From positions 1 through 39,947 of the forward strand of contig CAWVWE010000021.1 in the NCBI GenBank assembly GCA_963933975.1: DNA of 39,947 bases. Direction: 5' to 3'. Shown here piece after piece: positions 33,258 through 39,947 of this stretch. Source of the stretch: UBA10364 sp905182675 (lineage in GTDB: Bacteria; Bacteroidota; Bacteroidia; Flavobacteriales; Schleiferiaceae). The notes below the pieces were generated by a model that made no database searches, was not told the DNA's origin, and saw only the letters and a list, made by a program, of their open reading frames with translations. A program made the translations under genes and the position numbers. Each line of letters begins with the position of its first letter. Position 1 is the stretch's first letter.

Positions 33258-33285
33258 TTGCTAACAAAGAATACAATTATCTTTG
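33258..33285 (+). promoter_or_regulatory. Promoter of ychF
   Basis: TTG (33258-33260), a 17-base spacer and a perfect TATCTTTG (33278-33285) precede the ychF ATG with a leader of roughly 13-15 bases. The spacer is slightly short; the -7 box is the stronger evidence. Confidence 0.6.
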
Positions 33286-33304
33286 CCGCCTTAAAGCTTA
33301 GATT

Positions 33305-34396
33305 ATGAAGTGTGGAATTGTCGGTCTACCGAACGTTGGTAAGAGTACATTATTCAACTGTTTATCCAGTGCGAAGGCCCAAGCGGCTAATTATCCTTTT
33401 TGTACAATAGAACCGAATGTAGGTCAGGTAACTGTACCTGATGCTAGATTAGAGCGATTGTCAGAATTGGTGAATCCTCAAAAAATACAGCCAGCAAATG
33501 TTGAGATTGTAGATATCGCAGGGTTGGTACGTGGCGCATCTAAAGGAGAAGGCTTAGGTAATCAATTCTTAGCAACCATTCGTGAAACCAATGCGATTAT
33601 TCATGTTTTGAGATGCTTTGAAAATGAAAACGTAACACATGTTGACGGTAGTATTGATCCTATTCGAGACAAAGAGACTATTGACATCGAGCTTCAGTTT
33701 AAAGATTTAGACACCATTGAAAAGCGCTTGGATAAGGCGAAGAAAATGGCGAAAAGTGGCGAAAAGGAAGCAAAGCTTAATGTGGTTACACTGGAGCGTT
33801 TGATTTCTTTTGTAATGGAAGGTCGAAATGTTCGTGCATTCGAACGAAGTGATAGAGAATCTGTCTTAATTACAGAAATGCAACTCCTTACAGATAAGCC
33901 AGTATTGTATTTGTGTAATGTAGATGAGTCTTCTGCCAAGCAGGGTAATTCCTTTGTAGACCGTGTAAGGATAATGGCGCTAGAAGAAGGTGCTGGATGT
34001 TTACATATTGCTGCAAGCACGGAGTCTGATATTGCTGATTTGGAAACCTATGATGAAAAGCAGATGTTTCTCGATGAATTAGGGCTTGATGACGCCGGCG
34101 TAAACCGCGTGATTAGAGCTGCCTATGAGCTCTTGAAGCTTCAGACCTATTTCACTGCTGGAGAAAAAGAGGTGCGTGCTTGGACGATTAAAAAAGAATC
34201 TACTGCTCCACAAGCTGCTGGGGTAATTCATACTGATTTTGAGAAAGGATTTATTCGTGCTGAGGTGATTTCATTCGTAGACTTTGATACTCTAGGCAGT
34301 GAAGCTGCCGTTAAAGAAGCAGGAAAAATGCGCGTTGAGGGAAAGGAGTATATCGTCCAAGATGGTGACGTTATGCACTTTAGATTCAATGTGTAA
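33305..34396 (+). CDS. ychF: Redox-regulated ATPase YchF (OLA1 family)
   Basis: The 363-residue P-loop protein starts directly with the G1 motif GLPNVGKST (residues 7-15), has DIAGLVRGASKGEGLGNQFL (G3 and switch II), and a non-canonical G4 reading NVDE in place of NKxD, the change that gives YchF/OLA1 proteins ATP preference. A C-terminal TGS domain (about 278-360, FTAGEKEVRAWTI) completes it. YchF binds ribosomes and tempers oxidative-stress responses. It appears to be a single-gene unit with its own promoter. Confidence 0.95.
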   Translation: MKCGIVGLPNVGKSTLFNCLSSAKAQAANYPFCTIEPNVGQVTVPDARLERLSELVNPQKIQPANVEIVDIAGLVRGASKGEGLGNQFLATIRETNAIIHVLRCFENENVTHVDGSIDPIRDKETIDIELQFKDLDTIEKRLDKAKKMAKSGEKEAKLNVVTLERLISFVMEGRNVRAFERSDRESVLITEMQLLTDKPVLYLCNVDESSAKQGNSFVDRVRIMALEEGAGCLHIAASTESDIADLETYDEKQMFLDELGLDDAGVNRVIRAAYELLKLQTYFTAGEKEVRAWTIKKESTAPQAAGVIHTDFEKGFIRAEVISFVDFDTLGSEAAVKEAGKMRVEGKEYIVQDGDVMHFRFNV

Positions 34397-34426
34397 AACC
34401 TTTGTATAGTTTCATCTGAATTGTCC

Positions 34427-34456
34427 TTGAAAAAGTAGTGCTAAGTGCTAAATTGG
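34427..34456 (+). promoter_or_regulatory. Candidate promoter of parE-parC
   Basis: TTG (34427-34429), a 19-base spacer and TAAATTGG (34449-34456, one mismatch to TAnnTTTG). The start site would fall about 15-18 bases before ATG 34479, and would exclude the upstream TTG at 34464 as a useful start. Confidence 0.45.
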
Positions 34457-34478
34457 ATTTCTCTTGAATCTGAGTTTT

Positions 34479-36350
34479 ATGTCACAAGAAACCAACTACA
34501 CTGAGGATAATATTCGCTCCTTAGAATGGGACGAGCACATCCGTTTACGTCCTGGTATGTATATCGGAAAACTGGGCGATGGAAAAAGTCCAGATGATGG
34601 TATTTACATTCTTCTTAAAGAAGTGCTTGACAACTCTATTGACGAATATGTCATGGGAGCAGGTAAGGCGATTGAGGTCAAAATCGCAGATGGTCAGGTG
34701 ATCGTAAGAGATTACGGTCGCGGAATTCCACTAGGTAAGGTTGTTGACGTAGTTTCTAAAATCAATACGGGTGCAAAATATGACAGTAAGGCATTCAAGA
34801 AATCTGTAGGCCTTAATGGCGTAGGAGCGAAAGCAGTCAATGCACTCTCACAAGAGTTTATAGTTCAGGCCTTCCGCGATGGTAAAACCAAACGGGCGAA
34901 ATTTGTTCGAGGTAAACTGACAGAGGACGATTTAATTATGGAGTCTTCTCAGCGCAAAGGGACTAAGATATCCTTCCGTCCGGATACAGAGATCTTCCTG
35001 CACTACAAATTCATGGTGGAATATGTGGAGAAGATGCTTTGGAACTATGCCTATTTAAATCCGGGTTTGACCCTCTATTTAAATGGTGAAAAATTCTTTT
35101 CAGAGAACGGCCTTAAGGATCTACTTCAGGATAATTTAGATGGAAACACCCTCCATGACATAGCACACTTAAAAAGTGAAGACATTGAAGTTGCATTCAC
35201 CCACAGTGAGCGCATGCAAGGAGAGCAATACTATAGTTTTGTCAATGGGCAACATACCACCCAGGGGGGAACACATCAAAATGCCCTGAGAGAGGCTTTC
35301 GTAACTGTAATAAGAGATTTTTACGGCAAGAACTTTGATGCTTCGGATGTAAGAAGTTGCATTATTGCAGCCATTTCAATTAAAGTTGAAGAGCCCGTTT
35401 TTGAATCCCAAACGAAAACTAAATTAGGATCCTTAGAAATGGCTCCAGGAGCCATACATGTAAGGACTTTTGTGATTAATTTTTTGAAAGAAAAATTAGA
35501 TAATTTTTTACATCGTAACGCTGGAGTAGCTGATGCTATTCTAAAAAAAATTCAACGTGCTGAACGCGAGAGAAAGGATCTTCAAGGGATTAGAAAACTC
35601 GCCCGTGAAAGAGCAAAAAAATCAAGTTTACACAATAAGAAATTACGCGATTGCAGGGCTCACTTGAGTGATTCAAAGGCTGCTGCAAAAGGTGATAGGA
35701 GACTAGAGACAACGCTTTTCATAACGGAGGGCGATAGTGCTTCAGGTTCTATAACTAAGAGTAGAGACGTAAACACACAGGCCGTGTTTTCCTTAAAAGG
35801 AAAGCCATTGAATTCTTTTGGATTGACGAAGAAGGTCGTTTATGAAAATGAAGAGTTTAACCTACTACAAGCAGCGTTAAATATTGAGGACGGGTTAGAT
35901 GAATTGCGTTACAACAACGTGGTAATAGCTACTGATGCTGATGTTGATGGAATGCACATTCGATTATTATTGATTACGTTCTTTTTACAGTTTTTCCCGG
36001 AATTGGTAAAAGAGGGCCATTTGTACATATTGCAGACACCATTGTTTCGAGTTCGAAACAAAAAAGCAACGAGGTACTGCTATTCTTCTGACGAAAAAAA
36101 TGAAGCCATAAGGGTATTGGGTCCGAAACCGGAAATCACTAGATTTAAGGGATTGGGGGAAATATCACCTGATGAGTTTAAGCACTTTATCGGCAAGGAT
36201 ATTCGATTAGAACCTGTGATGATACATAGGGACTATCGATCAGAGGACTTGTTGACCTTTTACATGGGTAAAAACACCCCAGCACGTCAGGAATTCATCA
36301 TTGAAAATCTACGTGTAGAAAAGAATCTTGAAGAAGAACTCTTGAACTAA
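34479..36350 (+). CDS. parE: DNA topoisomerase IV subunit B
   Basis: The 623-residue ATPase subunit has the GHKL ATP-binding fold (EVLDNSIDEYVMG, DYGRGIPLG, SVGLNGVGAKAVNALS) and a TOPRIM domain with FITEGDSASGS and ATDADVDGMHIR. The SRDVNTQAVFSLKGKPLN segment after the TOPRIM glutamate favours ParE over GyrB, as does its operon with parC. Topoisomerase IV unlinks daughter chromosomes. ATG 34479 is preferred over a TTG five codons earlier. Its stop overlaps the parC start by one base (TAATG). Confidence 0.93.
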   Translation: MSQETNYTEDNIRSLEWDEHIRLRPGMYIGKLGDGKSPDDGIYILLKEVLDNSIDEYVMGAGKAIEVKIADGQVIVRDYGRGIPLGKVVDVVSKINTGAKYDSKAFKKSVGLNGVGAKAVNALSQEFIVQAFRDGKTKRAKFVRGKLTEDDLIMESSQRKGTKISFRPDTEIFLHYKFMVEYVEKMLWNYAYLNPGLTLYLNGEKFFSENGLKDLLQDNLDGNTLHDIAHLKSEDIEVAFTHSERMQGEQYYSFVNGQHTTQGGTHQNALREAFVTVIRDFYGKNFDASDVRSCIIAAISIKVEEPVFESQTKTKLGSLEMAPGAIHVRTFVINFLKEKLDNFLHRNAGVADAILKKIQRAERERKDLQGIRKLARERAKKSSLHNKKLRDCRAHLSDSKAAAKGDRRLETTLFITEGDSASGSITKSRDVNTQAVFSLKGKPLNSFGLTKKVVYENEEFNLLQAALNIEDGLDELRYNNVVIATDADVDGMHIRLLLITFFLQFFPELVKEGHLYILQTPLFRVRNKKATRYCYSSDEKNEAIRVLGPKPEITRFKGLGEISPDEFKHFIGKDIRLEPVMIHRDYRSEDLLTFYMGKNTPARQEFIIENLRVEKNLEEELLN

Positions 36351-39040
36351 TGAGTGAAGAATTGACCCCAATAGAAAGCGGATTAGATCCGGAAATGCTG
36401 CCTCAAGAGACCCAAGAGGAGGGAACTCGTATCACCAGGGTATCAGGAATGTACGAAGATTACTTCTTAGATTACGCTTCTTATGTGATCCTAGAGCGTG
36501 CCGTCCCAGCCTTGAATGACGGATTAAAGCCGGTACAAAGAAGGTTGTTGCACTCCATGCGTGAGATGGATGATGGTCGCTTTCATAAAGTAGCAAACAT
36601 CATAGGTCAAACCATGAGATTTCACCCTCATGGTGACGCATCTATTGGAGATGCCTTGGTTCAAATGGGCCAAAAAGAGCTTTTGATTGATTGTCAGGGG
36701 AACTGGGGTAATATATTAACTGGTGATAGCGCTGCTGCACCACGTTATATAGAGGCTAGACTGACGAAATTTGCCTTGCATGTAGCCTACAGTCCAAAGG
36801 TTACGAACTGGCAATTGAGTTATGACGGTCGTGCCAACGAGCCCATTCATTTACCTATGAAATTCCCGATGCTTCTTGCTATGGGTGTTGAAGGAATTGC
36901 CGTTGGATTGAGTACCAAAATTCTTCCCCACAACTTTATAGAATTGGTAGACGCATCTGTTAAAGTATTAGAAGGCAAGTCGTTTAAGTTATATCCTGAT
37001 TTTCCTACCGGAGGTCAAGCTGATTTCTCAAATTATAATGAAGGTATTAGAGGCTCACGCGTTCGGGTTAGAGCGAAGATGTCTCAGCTAGATAAAAACA
37101 CCTTAGTAATCACACAAGTGCCATTCAGCACTACGACGCAGAGTCTCATTGATTCTATCCTTAAGGCGAATGAAAAGGGGAAAATCAAAGTAAAGAAGAT
37201 TGAAGATAACACTGCCGAGCATGTGGAAATACTCATCCACTTACCGTCAGGCATAAGTCCTGACAAAACGATAGATGCCTTGTTCGCCTTTACAAACTGT
37301 GAAGTGAGTATTGCACCATTATCTTGTAGTATACATGAGGATACTCCATGGTTTATTGGAGTAAGCGAAGTGCTTAGAAGAAGTACAGAATCCACAAAGG
37401 ACATTCTTAAGGCAGAGCTGGAAATAAAACTAAACGAACTTAATGAGCAATGGCATTTCGCATCATTGGAACAGATTTTTATTGAACAGAAAATCTATCG
37501 TGATATTGAAGACGCCGAGACCTGGGATCAGGTAATTGATTTCATAGGTAAAGGATTAGAACCGTTTACAGCACATTTAATGCGTGCCGTGACTCAAGAG
37601 GATATTGCTAGGTTAACAGAAATAAAAATCAAGCGTATTTCTAAGTTTGATTCGGACAAAGCGAATGATAAAATTCTTGACTTAGAGGGCCGAATTGAAG
37701 CTGTAAAGCATGATTTGAACAATCTTATTGATTTTGCTATTGCTTATTTCAAGGATTTAAAAGAACGTTTTGGTAAGGGAAGAGAACGCAAAACTGATAT
37801 TGCAACTTTCGATAACGTAGAGGCTTCGAAAGTGGTGATTAGAAATCAAAAGCTTTTCGTCAATAAAGCGGAGGGTTTTGTTGGTATCGGTATTAAAAAA
37901 GAAGAATATGTCTGTGATTGTTCAGATATAGATGACATTATCGTATTCCGTGAAGACGGAAAGTACAGCGTTAGCAAAGTTAAGGATAAAGCCTTTTTTG
38001 GTAAAGGAATCATACATGTAGCGGTATGGAAAAAAGGCGACGACAGAACAGTCTATAATGCGATATACTCAGACGGAGCATCCAAGGTTAGCTATGTAAA
38101 ACGATTCAGTGTACAGAGCATTACTAGAGATCGTGAGTATGAACTTACCCTTGGTAGTCCATCTTCTGTGTTACTTTACTTCACGGCTAATCCAAATGGT
38201 GAAGCTGAAAAAGTACTGGTTTCATTGCGACAGCTCGCTAAATTGAAAAAGCTAAAAATTGACCTCGACTTTTCTCAAGTAGCTGTGAAAGGCAGGGCTT
38301 CAAAAGGAAATATCGTAACGAAGTTTCCGATCAAACGAATTGAACTCAAAGAAAAAGGAGAGAGTACTCTTGAGGCGCGCAAAATTTGGTTTGATTCCGC
38401 GGTTCAGCGTTTAAATGGCGATGACCGAGGTCGGTTATTAGGTAGTTTTAGGGGAGAAGACAGATTATTAGTGGCGTCTAAGAATGGTACCTTAAGAGTT
38501 GTCGTGCCTGAATTGGCCCTTCATTTTGATGCGGATATGATGTACTTAGAAAAACTAATACCACATAAACCATTAAGCGCGGTTTATTTTGATGGTGAGA
38601 AGTCTAGATATTTTGTCAAAAGATTCGATTGGGAGGGTGGCGATAAAGAAGAAAACATTGTTACGGCGCATCCTAAAAGTGAGCTTGTCTTTCTTTCAAA
38701 CGACTTGTACCCTAGAATTGAGATGGTCTTTAGGAAGCAAGGTGGTGAACTCAAAGAATCGGAGACCGTCGAGCTTACCGAGTTTATTTCGGTCAAAGGT
38801 ATTAAAGCGAAGGGGAATCAATTAACAACAGATACTCTAAATAAAATCTCTGGATTAGACCCATTGCCTGAGCCAGAGTTGATCGAAGAAATTACGTCAG
38901 ATATTGAAGAGACTCCCTTAGAAACTCCGGAAGCCGAAACTTTATTGGAATCCCACGTAGACGAATCCTCCGAAGATGTTTCGGATAAAGATGCGTATGA
39001 CGCGGATGGAAAAGCACCACAAATAACTTTAGACTTTTAA
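36350..39040 (+). CDS. parC: DNA topoisomerase IV subunit A
   Basis: The 896-residue subunit has the breakage-reunion domain with catalytic Y133 (AAAPRYIEARLT) and the quinolone-pocket motif HPHGDASIGDALVQMGQ (92-108), then a coiled-coil region (about 400-475) and a C-terminal beta-pinwheel-like region (about 490-830). It ends in a long acidic, Glu/Asp/Ser-rich tail (about 838-896). Position A97 corresponds to the serine commonly mutated in quinolone resistance of GyrA/ParC; Asp101 is kept. It overlaps parE by one base and the next gene by one base, giving a three-gene coupled run. Confidence 0.94.
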   Translation: MSEELTPIESGLDPEMLPQETQEEGTRITRVSGMYEDYFLDYASYVILERAVPALNDGLKPVQRRLLHSMREMDDGRFHKVANIIGQTMRFHPHGDASIGDALVQMGQKELLIDCQGNWGNILTGDSAAAPRYIEARLTKFALHVAYSPKVTNWQLSYDGRANEPIHLPMKFPMLLAMGVEGIAVGLSTKILPHNFIELVDASVKVLEGKSFKLYPDFPTGGQADFSNYNEGIRGSRVRVRAKMSQLDKNTLVITQVPFSTTTQSLIDSILKANEKGKIKVKKIEDNTAEHVEILIHLPSGISPDKTIDALFAFTNCEVSIAPLSCSIHEDTPWFIGVSEVLRRSTESTKDILKAELEIKLNELNEQWHFASLEQIFIEQKIYRDIEDAETWDQVIDFIGKGLEPFTAHLMRAVTQEDIARLTEIKIKRISKFDSDKANDKILDLEGRIEAVKHDLNNLIDFAIAYFKDLKERFGKGRERKTDIATFDNVEASKVVIRNQKLFVNKAEGFVGIGIKKEEYVCDCSDIDDIIVFREDGKYSVSKVKDKAFFGKGIIHVAVWKKGDDRTVYNAIYSDGASKVSYVKRFSVQSITRDREYELTLGSPSSVLLYFTANPNGEAEKVLVSLRQLAKLKKLKIDLDFSQVAVKGRASKGNIVTKFPIKRIELKEKGESTLEARKIWFDSAVQRLNGDDRGRLLGSFRGEDRLLVASKNGTLRVVVPELALHFDADMMYLEKLIPHKPLSAVYFDGEKSRYFVKRFDWEGGDKEENIVTAHPKSELVFLSNDLYPRIEMVFRKQGGELKESETVELTEFISVKGIKAKGNQLTTDTLNKISGLDPLPEPELIEEITSDIEETPLETPEAETLLESHVDESSEDVSDKDAYDADGKAPQITLDF

Positions 39041-39947
39041 TGAAAATCAAATATATCCACCTCCTTGTATTATGTTTTATATCCATTTTAACACATGGGC
39101 AAAACATGAACATTGGCCTATTAGGACAAACGAGCTATACCAACGACAATAACGACATTTGGGGATATACGGATTCTACGACTGGCAAGGAATATGCATT
39201 GGTGGGGACAACTGCAGGAGTAAGTATTGTTGATATTTCTTCCGCAACACCTCAAAAGAAGCAATTCATTCAAGGTCCTTATAGCATTTGGAGAGATTTA
39301 AAAACTTGGAGTCATTACACCTATGTGACTCATGACAATACTTTTGCCTGGAACACGATTCCAGATCATGGAATATTGATTATTGACATGGACAGTGTAA
39401 ACCAGGTAAACCCTCGTTACAAAACTATGAACCCAATTATTCCTCTTGCAGGAGGTGGGTTTGATACTTTAAAGACAGCACACAACCTATACATCGATGA
39501 AAATGGCTTCTGTTACCTTTTCGGAGCTAACATAAGCGGCGGCGGTGCGTTGATATTTGATCTCAATGACGATCCCTGGAATCCAACCTACGTGGGTATT
39601 TTCGATAACTACTACCTCCATGATGGCATGGTAAGAGGAGACACCCTATGGGGTTCTGCAGTCTATGCAGGTTTATTTACGGTGGTTGATGTGACTGTGA
39701 AAGACTCTACGGTCTTATTAGCTACTAAAGGTACACCTAATGCTTTTACACATAATACGTGGATTAGCGACAATAATAAGGTGCTGTTTACTACGGATGA
39801 GGTGGGAGCAGCTTATTTGACGGCATATGACGTCAGTGACTTATCAAATATTTCAGAATTAGACAGAATACAATCGTCTATAGGCGTGTCTGTTATTCCA
39901 CACAATGCACATGTTTACGGACAATGGGTAGTGACATCATATTATAC
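39040..39947 (+). CDS. Choice-of-anchor B family secreted protein (3' partial)
   Basis: The frame starts at ATG 39040, overlapping the parC stop by one base, and stays open to the window end (302 codons). It begins with a signal peptide (MKIKYIHLLVLCFISILTHGQ). The mature part has LVIVD-type repeats (AGVSIVDISS, GILIIDMDS, GLFTVVDVTV), GTPNAFTHNTWISDNNKVLFTTDE and SVIPHNAHVYG, which are the hallmarks of choice-of-anchor B domains. Such proteins are exported, often by type IX secretion with a C-terminal sorting domain; that end is beyond the window. Its role is unknown, and co-transcription with topoisomerase IV genes is odd. Confidence 0.8.
   Translation, partial: MKIKYIHLLVLCFISILTHGQNMNIGLLGQTSYTNDNNDIWGYTDSTTGKEYALVGTTAGVSIVDISSATPQKKQFIQGPYSIWRDLKTWSHYTYVTHDNTFAWNTIPDHGILIIDMDSVNQVNPRYKTMNPIIPLAGGGFDTLKTAHNLYIDENGFCYLFGANISGGGALIFDLNDDPWNPTYVGIFDNYYLHDGMVRGDTLWGSAVYAGLFTVVDVTVKDSTVLLATKGTPNAFTHNTWISDNNKVLFTTDEVGAAYLTAYDVSDLSNISELDRIQSSIGVSVIPHNAHVYGQWVVTSYY

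Overview
The window is a chromosomal segment of a Bacteroidota bacterium, most likely of the order Flavobacteriales. The support is mixed. Several promoters fit the Bacteroidota pattern (TTG, 19-21 bases, TAnnTTTG). Shine-Dalgarno sequences are almost absent, rpsU being the clear exception. There is an OmpA protein with a PD40 propeller, a carboxypeptidase-regulatory-like domain and LysM, a DUF3467 gene directly after rpoC, and a choice-of-anchor-B surface protein. The DNA is moderately AT-rich and evenly so. I see no insertion sequence, phage, CRISPR array or obviously transferred island.

Layout. 1-1950: 3' part of an envelope OmpA/LysM protein, closed by a strong terminator. 2019-5088: purM-prfA-pyrF. 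5152-7345: sulfite-exporter-like permease plus persulfide-dioxygenase/rhodanese fusion. 7490-9410: K+ channel with RCK domain and an RmlD-like reductase. 9478-11262: a sodium symporter of the NSS family and its 47-residue MetS-type partner, too short for normal ORF calling. 11335-12126: membrane-anchored helix-hairpin-helix protein. 12172-13662: rpsU, a Xer recombinase and hpf. 13731-18506: a promoter with a boxA-like leader, then tRNA Thr-Tyr-Gly-Thr, tuf, tRNA-Trp, secE, nusG and rplK-A-J-L. 18529-27090: attenuator-like hairpin, rpoB, rpoC and DUF3467. 27109-27143: bidirectional terminator between convergent units. 27184-33169 (minus strand): class III aminotransferase, an ECF sigma / putative anti-sigma / CpxP-like cassette, and a split transketolase with a secreted vWA protein between its two subunits. 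33305-39947: ychF, parE, parC and the 5' part of a choice-of-anchor-B gene.

How the genes work together. Most of the window is core information processing: tRNAs, EF-Tu, ribosomal proteins, RNA polymerase, topoisomerase IV, RF1, HPF and YchF. Metabolic and envelope genes flank this core in tight operons, several with stop-start overlaps of the TAATG type. I find no clear undescribed defence or mobile system. The points most worth following are the transketolase-vWA-transketolase operon, the lone strong Shine-Dalgarno of rpsU, promoters whose -7 box ends only four bases before the ATG, the micro-gene partner of the NSS transporter, and hairpins at the rplL/rpoB and rpoB/rpoC junctions. No stretch longer than 300 bases lacks a gene.
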